From NCBI RefSeq assembly GCF_964019385.1, contig NC_088643.1, positions 18,597,775 through 18,661,774 on the forward strand: a DNA stretch of 64,000 nt. The letters are read 5' to 3'. The notes under the pieces were generated by a model that saw nothing but the letters and a program-made list of their open reading frames with translations, did no database searches and had not been told where the DNA came from. Position numbers and translations under genes: made by a program. Positions within the stretch are counted from its first letter, which is position 1, and each line of letters starts with the position of its first letter. Shown one piece after another: positions 1 through 10,600 of this stretch. The stretch is from Sycon ciliatum. Its lineage: Eukaryota; Porifera; Calcarea; Leucosolenida; Sycettidae.

Positions 1-368
1 TTGGAAGTTTTCTCCCGGGATGCAGCGTAGAACAGGGCTACTTGCAATCTTTGAAATGGTCTATTCTTTCAAAGGCTGCTCAACGACGGCGCTGAAAAGA
101 CATCTCGACACCAAACAGCAGTCCGAAGTGAAGCAGCAGCAACCCCAAATGCCGGCGGTGATAATTTGAACCAGCTGGAAAAAATCGAACTTAGAGCTTG
201 CTCGTTAGTGGGACTGATGGCTCGTTTGTTATAGATATGCTCGTTTCAACACCAATTATTTTGAATTTTGTACTGGGCACTTTGATCTGGTGAGTGTTTT
301 CAAGGTTACCCTGCAACCACCTCTATAATACAAAGCTGGCGTTCTGCACGCCACAGGGTGTGGCAACA

Positions 369-1190
369 CTACTCGAACACACATGTACCAGCCATAGAAT
401 ACAGTGTTTCACGAAGAGGGGCTCTATCTAACCTTGTGACATAGTCTCCACCCTTGATGTCATAGATATGGTACAGGATGCCCAGGCGAATGCCAGATAT
501 ACGCCGCTGCTCCAGCTCCTGCACAACCACATGGAAGCATAGCGCACAAAGCCAGAATTAGAACGTTTGACATTCATAGTCATTTCAACCGCTTCGGTGG
601 TGGGTCGGATTTATTCACCTCCCACCGCTTTAGGAGCTGCATCTGCGCCTTGATCCTTGAGGGTGATGTTCCTACGAATGCGGACAACTCCGTCCAACTG
701 AGTCTCACGTGAACCTTGAAATTCATTTTCTAATTTTTCTAATTTTTCTAATTCCTTTTCCATTCCCTTAACTAGTGAGTACCATTTCCAGAGGGGCACA
801 TATGCCAATGGACCCGGCATAACAAATAAATAACTTCTTATACCCGTACTGTCCATGAACGCATCTCGCACAGCCACACCGGGCTCCACAGTCAACATGT
901 GCATGCGGCATATGGGGCACGGAGCATGTATCGGTGTACTTCATATTCACGCTGTTCCACAGCCAATGCACTCACCAATTGAAGTATTTCCTTGTGCCGC
1001 TGCTGCCGAATAGAACGTAAAATCAACTGACGACCTACACAAACACAAGCAACAAGGAACAGAGGTAATTCATGAATAAGATCATGCAGCCATCTTTCAT
1101 CCTTGGCTTTACCAATTACAGTGATGATGCGGAACTCATCTCTTCGTTAATGAAGATGGCCAGGCTACAAAGGGCTTTGCCATAACTTAG

Positions 1191-1259
<69 letters not shown>

Positions 1260-1598
1260 AACATGCACACACACATACAAACATACACATGCACATGCAC
1301 ACACAAAAGTACATGTAAATCCACAACACGGAAAACATGTAGATGCTCGGACATGGAACAGAATGAAGAAACAAAAGGATTTGTCATGAGTACCTTTAGT
1401 GAGCGCCTTGACGAAGACACTTGCATTTGGTATGGCCAAGTACCATGCATTGACATTGCACATCACCAGCACGCCACTGCTCACTAGTAACCTGAATTTA
1501 TAACACACACACACACGCACACACACACGCACGCACACACAGACACACACAGACACAGACAGGCAGACACACACACGCGCACATACGCACGCACACAC

Positions 1599-1684
<86 letters not shown>

Positions 1685-3908
1685 ACATACGCATCACAAT
1701 GCAAGTATTCCACATTACAACTTACTTGAACTTAGGCTAAATTCAGGCTCAAAAATCGATTTCTTGATTATCCCACTAGTATCCAAGCTTCAGACCTGCA
1801 GCCCCACACATCAGGTCATGCTACGACAAGATCGGCCCTTGGCAAGTTATGACTTCGATGATGTATGGTGATGACTGCGGAATTCTTACTACTACATTAT
1901 TATAGTAGTCATTGCTATTTTTAAATTATAATTTCCTTATGGGGCACACTCCACAGTGTCAAGTTAAGCACCAGGCAGAAACAAGCCTATTCTAAGAGAA
2001 CCTGTGGAAAGAACCCCAGAGATTTTCAGAGCGCTTCTGGTTTCTGGCCAAAATACCTAAGCTTAATTTTGTGGCATAACACCAGCAACTGTCCAATACA
2101 GGACTGAACACCATGGTGCGGTACGGAGGCGGGGTGGAGCTGTTTTCAGCCAATCAGCGCCCGTTTAGCCATGGTCACAGGAGACGAGGCGAAATAAATC
2201 CCGCGCTGGATTCATATCCATGTAACTCCCGGTGTGTTGGTAAGGGCATGTTTGATTGGTGAATCCGGATTCAGATCAGATTCACTGGAGCAGTCAGAAC
2301 AACAGTTCCCAATCAAACAGAAAACAGAACAAACAGATCATATTTTTGCCAGAAATATTGTAGAACTCATGATAGCTCACCATGCCGCGAACTTCAAAAT
2401 TTCCACAGAGTTGATAGATTTTTTTACGTTCCTCAAGATGAAAAAATGTCATCGTAGATTTTACTACAGATTGTAGAGATTGTTGATTGTTGTTGTTAAT
2501 CATTTGACGTGTCTACTTCTGGCTTGTGATTGATTGCAAGCATGGATCGTTTGCGACGCAGGAAAAGGAAGAAGAGGAGACAAGCTGCTGCGATTGTCTC
2601 GGCGGTTCTGTGTATTCTGCTGTCTAACGGAGGTGTACTAGCTGGTCGTTGTCCGCGACTTTTGAATGATCTAATTGATCTAGCAGTTTTTGATACATCT
2701 GCTGCTACGCTGCTGGCCGTGCAAGGGCGTCGTGAATACGTGCCAAGACAGCATGGTTACGGTGAAGTCATTATCCCCCAGCAAACAGACAGTGACTTCA
2801 GATCACATTTTCGTCTCTCACAACGTACTGTGGATATTGTTGTCGAAAAGCTCCAGGGTTCTCCACTTTTCTCAGTTACAGCAGACCATGGAGGGAGACC
2901 AGCAGTACCAGTTCGAAAGCAGATCCTGATAACCCTGTGGTGGCTGGGTTCAAAGAGCACGATACGCGAGGTGAGCGATAAAATGGGTCTCTCAAAATCG
3001 ACAGTTTGGTTTGCTGCAAGGCGTGTGTGCCAAGCATTAACAGAACTAGCCCCACTTTTGATTTCTTGGCCGGAAGCTCAAGGAATTCTGGATACGGAAA
3101 GGAAATTCCATTCCCTTAAATCAATGCATGGCATTGTGGGCGCAATAGATGGTTCACATAATACCGATCAAGGCGCCGAAGGAGGCAAAGGACGTCTACC
3201 TGAACCGCAAGAAATTTTATTCAATGGTATTGCAAGCAGTATGCGACGCCAATCTCTTGTTTACAGACGTGTAAGTTGGCTGGCCGGGCTCTGTATGATG
3301 CGCGCGTCTTCAATAATTCTCCACTAAAGCAACATGCCCTCGATGATCAAGCCAAGTTTTTCCCCAATGAAACCTTCATCATTGGTGATTCGGCTTATCC
3401 GTTGCTTTCATGGCTACTGACTCCTTACCGTGACAATGGTCATCTGACTGAAGCTCAACGCCACCTCAACTTCAAGCACTCCGGCTCCAGGATGGTTATT
3501 GAGAAGGCGTTTGCGTTACTCAAAGGGCGTTGGCGGCAGCTGCAATACTTGAACACGTCAAACGTTGAAAATGCACCCAATGTTATCACCGCAGCATGTG
3601 TGCTGCACAACATGGCGATTATGGAACATGATAATGGGAACGACTTTCTTCTCGGTCTACCAGAGGAGCCTATACACAACGCACCACTCTTTCATGCAGC
3701 GGATTCATCAGGTGAGCACAAGGGAGACATGATCAAGAATTATCTGCTTGATTGACAAAGCTCATCAATTCTATTCTGTGCTGATATTCCTTTTTGGTTT
3801 GTCTTTCTCTTTGCACTCTCATATTGATTTTGGACCGGCGATATCATGCAGTAATCTTGCGTACATCAGGCTGTAGCAGATGCGCATCTCTGTCTCTCTC
3901 TCTCTCTT

Positions 3909-3948
<40 letters not shown>

Positions 3949-4024
3949 GTTCTCTCTCTCTCTCTCGTTCTCTCTCTCTCGTTCTCTCTCTCTCGTTCTC
4001 TCTCTCTTGTTCTCTCTCTCGTTC

Positions 4025-4075
<51 letters not shown>

Positions 4076-5526
4076 CTCTCTCTCTCTCATCCGAAAACAT
4101 TTCATCTCGGCGTGTGCGGCTTCGTAATCAGGGACAGGTTGAGAGAATGGGACCAACAGAAGCCACTCTTCCTCTCAGGATCTCCAGAATCCATGACGAA
4201 GGCGAAACAAACTACTTGAAGTTGAAAGGCAAACACAACTGGAGAAGATGCTTCGAAGCTTCGAAGACAAACACAAATTCAATAATGGAAGTGGAGACCT
4301 CCATGCACTTGACCACGTCATTTACAAAATCCCGAAACATGTCTGAATCGGTTCGAATCGAAACAAAAACTAAACTCATTGCGTAGCCCTGTCTGGTTTT
4401 CATTGGGCTTTGCAACTTGCTCTGGCTGCTCCAGCCTTGGGGGTCGGAGTGACCAGAACATGTTCCAAACACTCCAAAAGCAGTGCAGACCAATCAAACG
4501 CCCCTGTTCTGAACGATCCTGTTCCGGATCCGACCAATCGAATGAAATGCCCCTGTTCTGAACAATCCTGTTCCGGATCCGACCAATCAAACGCCCCTGT
4601 TCTGAACGATCCTGTTCCGGATCCGACCAATCAAACGCCCCTGTTCTGAACGATCCTGTTCCGGATCCGACCAATCAAATGCGCCCTAAGTCACACTGCT
4701 CCCACACCGTACTTGTACCCTGGCCGGGAATCCCTAGTCTCTGGCGTAGGGTACACCACTGGTACACACCACACAGTAGGTGCTACAAGGCCCAGGCCAT
4801 GTACAATGTAGTACCTACTGCGTAGCCTACGGGCATCCATATTGCACTCTCGCAATTAAAAACCTGTCTTGAATAGTGCCCCTGTCGCGAAGAGCGAATA
4901 AAAAAGGCCCTCTCTTTCATAGTGCCCCAGGCTTGAAATCAAGCACTCATGCCAATTTGGTATTGCTTTGCTTGTGTTCCTGTCGCAGTTTCTGTTGAGC
5001 CATACTTCTCTTCCATTTGCCACCCCTTGATGTAGGCACCATAGTTTCAGGGTTATACGTAATTCCGTATACTGATGACAATACAATTGCACAAGCATTG
5101 AAATAATAATGCCCTCTCAGTCTCTTGAGCAGTGCCCTCTCGTGAGTAGTACTTCGGGACCCAAATCGTGCAAGTACGGTATTTGGGCATAAAAATAATG
5201 CACTCACGTCACATCACTCTCCGAGAACTCCAACCTTTCCTTCAGAAGCTCCTTGCTGACCGTCACATCGCCGTGAACACCTTCCAGCAGTGAGTCCACT
5301 AACTTGCCTGACAGCGAGAGAAATCAAAAACAAACCGGTGCACTTTGCATTAATAATGATACAGACAAGAGTAACAGTACAGTTACAGATCCTAGACAAA
5401 TACAGTGTACCTTGCGTGCGGTACCGTTGTTACTTCAGAACTCTCCCTCCCTCTCTCTCCCTCCCTCCCTCTCCCTCTCCCTCTCTCTCTCTCACTCTCA
5501 CTCTCTTTCTCCCTCCCTCCCTCCCT

Positions 5527-5574
<48 letters not shown>

Positions 5575-8500
5575 TTCTCCCTCCCTCTCTTGGGGTAGAT
5601 ACAACACGTCGGCATACGCCTCTGACATGAGAAAATATGATACACTCTGACTAGCCACGTGACCTCTTAGTCTACAGCTACAAACATGATAAAAGGACAC
5701 ACACACGGCCATACCTATGTCAGATTCGGTGTCCGTCGACACGCAGCAGCCCTGCACATGTCGCTTGTAGTCACTCTGGAAGACGACCGCGTACTCATCG
5801 AGTCCCGTCGTCAAGTGGAACTGCTGAACAACACCTCGTTGAGACAAATCAACCTTCAGCAACAACAAAATAAGTGAGAAAGGAAGAGGTGAAGTTGAGA
5901 GCCGCTTCAGAGGAAGACCTGATGTCCAGGTGCAAAGAAGCTGCTATTGGTTGCAAGCTTGGAGCTTATTCTACAGCATACTGGGTACATGTAGGCATGC
6001 ACATTACTGTCTGCAATACAGGTAGCACACCAGTATACAAATAAAACCTAAGAAAAGAAAAAGCTTCAGGCTCCTCACAATCAACATCCTCAATTACTAG
6101 TAACTCTTCCACTAGTGCCCTTCTCATCAGGTGAAACACAGTCAGAAAGAAGCTGACCAAGCACTGCACAATGATATATAAACAGTAGTGATGTGATAAC
6201 AACAGCACAAGCAAGAGTAGCTAAAAACAACACGGTGAAACGCATAACCTCCTACACACAGGAGGAATGGCAAAGAGGTGCCAGTGCGAAGAAACCAAGC
6301 AAAGAGTGTAATGTACTGCGACAACAATAGACTACCAAGGTACAGAAGTAACAAGCTGTTGACGACCGGCCAAACAGCCCAAGTGTGAAATTGTTTCATT
6401 TTTTGTCATTCCTTTATATGCGTGAGAGTCAGATTATGCATTTTAGGGTGTTGTTTTTAGCTACTCTTCTTTGAGCCGTTGTTATCACACCACTACTGTA
6501 CTGTATACAAGTCATTGTGCAGTCCTTGGTCAGTTCCTTTTTGCCTGTACTCCATCTGATGAGAAGGCAGTGAAAGTACTGGTGGTGACAGTCAAATTTT
6601 TCTTCAGACTTTTCCCTTTTCCATTCCCTCAACCAGTGAACATGAATGGCTTGACTAATCAATAAGGCCGGGAGAAAGCGGGAAAACTGCACGGCAGTAC
6701 GTACCAGCTGTCGATCGACCAGCGTCCTGTCGTTGACCACGGCGTAGAGCTGGTGCTTCAGAGCCAGTGGTGGCATGGCACCGCCTAGAACACCGGCTGA
6801 CGGGAATCTGGCCGAGACTAGCTGAATGGCCGCCTCGGTTTCGCTCGGTACAGCCGCCAGTAAGTCGGCATCATCTGCAGGAGAAATAAACACAGTAACA
6901 TGCACAGCACAGGGTTAGAGGTTTGGACTATGACGAGAGAGCTTGGAAGCTCAGGGCCCTACGCTATGCTTTGTTGCCTAGCTCATCGTGCATGTTGTTA
7001 GAACTGATGGAAATGGTTTTTTTCCTTTGATTAGCTACATCATTGTATTGCAAAAACGTTTCAATGAGTTACTGAAGTAACGTCTTCTGCATAGCTACGG
7101 GACCGGCGCTGACTCTGCCGATCACGGGCGTTCTGGAGTCGACGGGATGTCTGTGCTGACGTTTCCTGGGACCGGCGCTGACTCTGCCGATCACTGGCGT
7201 TCTGGAGTCGACGGGATGTCTGTCCTGACGTTTCCTGGGACTGGCGCTGACTCTGCCGATCACGGGCGTTCTGGAGTCGACGGGATCTCTCTTCCGACGT
7301 TTCCTGTGACCAGCGCTGACTCGCCCGTTCACGCTTATTTTGGAGATGACGGGATCTCTCTTCCAAAGTACGTTTTTGCTGACGCATCCTATCACCTATT
7401 CGGCAACTAACGTCCATTCCAATTGCATTTCCTCGTCTCCCTATTTCTTTCCAGAAAATCTCCCTATACATCAGGGAGTCGTATACATAATACGACGAAT
7501 ATTGTGGCCAGCTGTTTGTGGCCAGCTGTATTTGATGGTACGGTACGGGACAGATACGGGATAGCGCCAGCAAATATTGTGGCCAGCTGTTTGTGACCAG
7601 CTGTGTTTGCTGGTACGGTACGGGACAGATACGGGATAGCGAAGGCGTGACACAAACAAACAAACAAATAAATAAACACCAAATTAAAGCTGTGTGGACC
7701 CTGGCTAGCGCCAGACGTTACTGAAGTAAGTTGAAGTAACGTCTCCTGCATAGCTACGGGAATTAAAGCACCAGTAATGGAACATGATTCCATGATGTCA
7801 TGTCGGCATCTATCCGCATAGATGGTACTCTGTTGGACCCCAAATCCGTTGGAACTGGCTTACGCCAAGGTTGTACTATGGCGCCGGTATTATTCAATCT
7901 ATACATGGGCGCTGTTGTCGATAGGTGGCATGTTATGATTGCGGATGGTGACGAGATCGGGATTGACATTTCCCAATACCGAGTGAATCGTTTATTCAAC
8001 ACAAGGCTAAGGGATCTCACCCGGGTTCGAATTACTGAGTGCCAATTTGCCGATGACTCGGCGCTGCTTGCCAACATGTATGCTGGAGCTGAATGGGCTC
8101 TCTCTCTCTCTCTCTCTCTCTGCCTTCCAGACAGTCGCGAGCGTGTTTGGCTTGACCGTCAACATAGCAAAGACTAAGTACATGCCTGCCGGGAGTGGAG
8201 TATTACCACCAGACAGAGCTCCTTTAGATGGCACAGTAGAGTGTGTAGATGCCTTCCGCTACCTGGGATGCCAGGTTACGCCCGATGCTCGCAGCACATT
8301 CGATGTATCGCGGCGAGTCGCTGCTGCCTTGGGTGCATTTTCAGCTTGAAAGAGACCATTTTCTGCAATGATGATTTCCACATCGGTGCAAAACGAGTGG
8401 TATATGGCGTCACGGTCCTTGCTATCCTGCTCTATGGCTCAGAGAATTGGACACTGAGACAGAGGGACGTACGGAAGCTCGAGTCATGTCACCTGCAATG

Positions 8501-10585
8501 TATAAGGTCAATGCCTTATCGGTGGATCGGGGATGGCAGATCAGCAACCGAATCTCTTCCCTCCAGGTTCATCGCATGTGGGGTGGTGACCATGAGCGTG
8601 TCGTCGATAAGGTTCAGAGGCGCCGGCTCCGGTGGCTGGGACACGTTGCTCGGATGGGGAATCGCATTCCGCTGCAGCTGGTGTACGGTGCCTTGCCAGC
8701 TAAGCACCCGCCTCGTGGCTCCAGGAAGCGGTGGAAGGATGCTGCAAAGGCTGGCCTTACCTCCATCGGCATTCCAGTTGAAGACTTCAATGACATCGCC
8801 CGGGACAGGGAGAAATGGCGGCCGAGGTGCCGTGACGGAGTTGAGCACATCGTCAACATCAGGACTCTACTGGTAACGAAGCCGTTCCAATGCCCGGTAT
8901 GCCACCGCAGTTGTCGTCGACGGCAGGATGAGAGTCGCCACAAATGTAACGCGACAAGACACTCCCGTCGAGTGCCCTGATGGACAGCACAAATCCGAGT
9001 CTGCCCCTTTGGGGGCCACATAGCCGGACACAGCAGTGGTACAAGGAAGGAAGGAGGGTGTGTGTGAGTGTGTGTGTGCACATGTGCGTGTGTATGGCGC
9101 TTCGCGACGGCCCAACTATTCCATTTGAAGATCAGCCTCAAGTGATAACTGCTTGTAGCTTGGGCATGTCACCTCAATGCCACATGCATGTTTTGGGGAT
9201 TAGTATGTAATAGGTTGCCTGATGATTGTACTGTATTGAGCAAAAAACCGTTGCAACGAACTAGCCTTGCTCCACTGTTCTACTGTGGGAATTACAGTAA
9301 AACCCGTCAATCGTTAAATGTGCGACTCGTTATAATAACATGTCTTACAGTATGTACTCTTGGTAGAATGCATTCTACCAAGAGTACATACTGTAAGACA
9401 TGTTATTATAACGAGTCGCACATTTAACGATTGCCCCAAATCCATAGGTTAACGAGAACATACGGTAACGATCTTGCAGTCTTCAGGCATATCACATACG
9501 TGGCCTTACAGCCTCAACAGAACTTATTATAACGAAGCAATGTCACCCGTTAAAACGTTAGATTTGCTTCCTCATTATATTTACATGTCTTACAGTAACC
9601 CCCCAGAGTGCGCAAGTTCACCTATCAGATCTGGGACGGCGAAATCCGTGTTGCACGTCATAATAACGACATCATGAGCAGGGGAAGTGTGGACGTACGT
9701 GGTGCACCGCGTCAATGGAATGAGGCGAGTCCGACCCAAAAAACGACGTACATCACGGATTACGCCGTCCCACAACCCCATCCCAGGTGCGCACTCTGGG
9801 GGTTATGACTGTACTCTTCATTCTACTAACAACACCTCATGCCGTACGCACCAGAATATGCTGACTAATGCATATTCGACCACTCGTGCACTTCAGACAT
9901 GCATGGTGCTTAGTTGGCCAGCAGTGCTAGTGGCCTTGCCTATCATAAGGTTTTTTTTAAAGATATTGATAGAAACAAAAACCAATCCACAACCAACGGA
10001 TACCGATTCGTTTTGACAGAAACGTTTTTCTCCAGAATTCATCAGTGACTACTTCTGCTTGATGACGGGCGAGAATGAAGGAAGCAGCTCATGGTCTGTC
10101 AAAACAAATCGGTGTCCGTTGGTTGTGTATTGGTTGTGCTTCTATCAATAATTGCCATCTGATCTTGTCTCCGACTACAGTCCATTTCAAAACTATAGAC
10201 GCGTAGGGTTTGAAATATTTCAAATTTGGCTGGAACTTTTAGAGAATACTTTTCGGAATATTGCTCAGGTCCGCTCCACAATTACTCTCATATAGTTTCT
10301 AAACGATTGGATAACAGACGCCAAATTTGGAAAAAATTATGCACAAAGTGATCACAGATTTTATGTGGTATAGATGCTGGCATAACGGTTTTTGCCTAGG
10401 TACGCGTCTATAGTTTTGAAATGGAATGTAGAAGGTTTTTTTTAATACAATGCAATTTTCTCTCTTCTGTTTTCTCCTCGTCAAGTCAGCTTACCCAAAC
10501 CAGAATCCTCGTCAATGCTTCGAGCTTTCTTCGCCACTGCTTCGCTGGTTTCTGAAGCTACCTGCGGCGGCAATGAGCGCTTCAT
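369..10585 (-). CDS. STK19: STK19 (winged-helix nuclear protein), complete, 7 exons
   Basis: Exons in transcript order: 10495-10585, 6705-6874, 5715-5853, 5208-5307, 1394-1491, 976-1034, 369-518. They total 807 nt (268 aa) with consistent phases and GT-AG ends; the exon 3 acceptor is AAG. Recognised by stretches like human STK19: PPLALKHQLYAVVNDRTLVDRQL, with VVQQFHL and EYAVVFQSDYK in exon 3, SSGVLV..AWYLAIP in exon 5, GRQLILRSIRQQRHKEI in exon 6 and IRLGILYHIYDI in exon 7. The N-terminus is basic (MKRS..KKARS), as in the family. The family was first labelled a kinase but is now seen as a DNA-binding winged-helix protein of transcription-coupled repair. The start is the ATG at 10585, the only one giving a phase-1 donor that fits exon 2. 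Uncertain points: exon 1 rests on phase and composition, and the C-terminal 15 residues could be intron read-through. Introns carry Harbinger, LINE and Helitron-like insertions. Confidence 0.9.
600..720 (+). repeat. Dispersed repeat R1, partial copy
   Basis: Starts GGTGGGTCGGATTTATTCAC and contains CTGCATCTGCGCCTTGATCC. A longer copy is at 49670-49990, and an inverted partial copy is at 33390-33480. No ends or coding capacity recognised. Confidence 0.7.
1193..1254. repeat. (CA)n microsatellite, (UG)n in STK19 transcript
   Basis: An uninterrupted CA run in STK19 intron 5, about 140 nt past the exon 5 donor. The transcript strand reads UG. Confidence 0.97.
1503..1686. repeat. Long (CA)n microsatellite next to STK19 exon 5 acceptor
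   Basis: An imperfect then perfect CA array with CG, GA and TA variants. In the STK19 transcript it reads (UG)n and stops about 11 nt before the exon 5 acceptor (TTATAAATTCAG). Confidence 0.97.
2542..3755 (+). pseudogene. Harbinger (HARBI1-like) DDE transposase, frameshifted
   Basis: A DDE_Tnp_4-type nuclease. The N-terminal half is open from the ATG at 2542 through the helix-turn-helix (TIREVSDKMGLSKSTV) to GAIDGSH, which carries the first catalytic Asp. A +1 base near 3155-3160 then shifts the frame; the next frame reads on as a normal Harbinger sequence through LNRKKFYS and FTDV. A TAA stop follows at about 3272, and a second shift at about 3295 restores DARVFNNS. The second Asp (IIGDSAYPL) and the Glu (RMVIEKAFALLKGRW) are intact in the last ORF, 3276-3755. 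The copy is therefore a recently inactivated autonomous element. No Myb/SANT companion gene was seen. Confidence 0.9.
3889..4090. repeat. (CT)n low-complexity tract
   Basis: CT repeats with interspersed CTCGTT and CTTG units inside the Harbinger element. Confidence 0.95.
4488..4686 (+). repeat. Harbinger subterminal tandem repeat, four ~44-bp units
   Basis: GACCAATC recurs at 4488, 4532, 4581, 4625 and 4669, each followed by a CCCCTGTTCTGAAC and GTTCCGGATCC core. The unit is the inverted complement of the single-copy 5' subterminus at 2247-2290 (TTTGATTGG..ATCCGGA). The 3' end has thus multiplied its presumed transposase-binding region. Confidence 0.88.
5442..5590. repeat. (CT)n/(CCCT)n tract in STK19 intron 3
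   Basis: A mixture of CT and CCCT repeats between exon 4 (5208-5307) and exon 3 (5715-5853). It reads purine-rich in the transcript. Confidence 0.95.
6073..6260 (-). repeat. Dispersed repeat R1, inverted copy
   Basis: Read on the minus strand it matches 6440-6640 and 49670-49810: TTTTAGCTACTCTTG, then GTTATCACA, CTTGGTCAG and CTGATGAGAAGG. Together with the next copy it forms an inverted pair about 180 bp apart in STK19 intron 2. Confidence 0.65.
6440..6640 (+). repeat. Dispersed repeat R1, direct copy
   Basis: Contains TTTTAGCTACTCTTC, GTTATCACACCACTACTG, CCTTGGTCAGTTCC and CTGATGAGAAGGCAGT. It parallels the copies at 6073-6260 (inverted) and 49670-49990. Confidence 0.65.
7099..7355. repeat. 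69-bp tandem repeat, about 3.7 copies
   Basis: GGGACCGGCGCTGACTCTGC starts at 7099 and recurs at 7168, 7237 (one change) and, diverged, at 7306. The 69-bp period equals 23 codons, so the reading frame is kept on the minus strand. Confidence 0.93.
7496..7645. repeat. Tandem duplication, ~77-bp unit
   Basis: AATATTGTGGCCAGCTGTTT occurs at about 7498 and 7575, and each copy ends in GGTACGGGACAGATACGGG. Outside it, TTACTGAAGTAACGTCT plus CTGCATAGCTACGGGA occurs at both ~7067 and ~7725, bracketing the region as a long direct repeat. Confidence 0.85.
7800..8980 (+). pseudogene. Non-LTR retrotransposon (LINE) reverse transcriptase, 5'-truncated and frameshifted
   Basis: RT motifs are seen: GLRQGCTMAPVLFNLYM, then ECQFADDSALLA (the catalytic FADD box), FGLTVNIAKTKYM and FRYLGCQ. 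Downstream come VLAILLYGSENWTL and RRRLRWLGHVARM, and a C-terminal zinc-knuckle-like CPVCHRS..DESRHKC. There is no endonuclease domain, so the 5' part is missing. The frame changes at a (CT)n insertion at 8099-8122, near 8348 and near 8510. It is antisense to STK19, in intron 1. Confidence 0.9.
9308..9433. repeat. Perfect 126-bp palindrome, no spacer
   Basis: The 63 bases at 9308-9370 are exactly the reverse complement of 9371-9433; the centre is GAATG|CATTC. The arms include TACTCTTGGTAG and CGTTATAATAAC. Confidence 0.97.
9599..9805. mobile_element. MITE with CCCCCAGAGTGCGCA ends
   Basis: Starts AACCCCCCAGAGTGCGCAAG and ends GTGCGCACTCTGGGGGTTA. The same end type (CCCCCCAGAGTGTGCAAC) bounds the element at 22090-22346. 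No coding capacity. Confidence 0.7.
9966..10148. mobile_element. 183-bp MITE with ~55-bp TIRs, TA target
   Basis: TTGATAGAA and an Arg-free AT-rich arm at the left mirror the right end CTATCAA; both arms share CAACCAACGGA and TTGTTTTGACAGA-type sequence. Flanked by TA on both sides. Confidence 0.8.
10178..10428 (+). mobile_element. Mariner/pogo-type MITE, family M1, copy 1
   Basis: Left end CAGTCCATTTCAAAACTATA; the right end is its near-complement, both followed by GACGCGTA. Flanked by TA. The inverted copy at 17100-17358 is highly similar; a diverged relative lies around 50665-50820. Confidence 0.85.
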
Positions 10586-10600
10586 AATTGCACACAGGCT
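10495..10600 (-). promoter_or_regulatory. STK19 first exon and start-codon region
   Basis: The ATG at 10585 opens MKRSLPPQVASETSEAVAKK and ends in GGTTTGG|GTAAGC. The one leftover base plus AT of exon 2 makes GAT, keeping the frame. No TATA box recognised upstream. Confidence 0.6.

Larger units (their letters stand above)
2244..4686 (+). mobile_element. PIF/Harbinger DNA transposon with TAA target duplication
   Basis: The element begins GGGCATGTTTGATTGG and ends CCAATCAAATGCGCCC, matching inverted repeats with a few mismatches. It is flanked on both sides by TAA (2241-2243 and 4687-4689). A 3-bp TWA duplication and GGG-starting ends are the hallmark of PIF/Harbinger, and the internal gene is a Harbinger nuclease. 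It sits in STK19 intron 4, antisense to the gene. About 200 bp of CT-rich repeat lies between the gene and the 3' end. Confidence 0.88.
7061..7663 (-). pseudogene. Helitron-like coding fragment with 23-residue Arg-rich repeats
   Basis: A 200-codon ORF ending in four copies of a 23-residue unit (RRLQNARDRQSQRRSQETS and variants). Similar ET..R..RL...R.R..RR periodicity occurs in N-terminal parts of animal Helitron proteins; this is from memory and not checked. No Rep or helicase motif is present, so it is at best a fragment. The first half of the ORF reads through unrelated duplicated DNA. Confidence 0.45.

Noticed and set aside
1116-1715. Long Cys/Val ORFs over (CA)n tracts, also at 12171-12455, 43346-43960 and 61836-62438
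   Set aside because: They are translations of dinucleotide repeats. Only the embedded STK19 exon 5 (1394-1491) and MAGOH and ASZ1 exons are real.
3794-4386. Ser/Leu- and Arg/Glu-rich ORFs
   Set aside because: Products of the (CT)n tract.
8099-8130. Pyrimidine tract plus CCAG read as a real splice acceptor in the LINE
   Set aside because: The surrounding RT sequence is continuous across it apart from the CT insertion, so it is better explained as repeat growth.
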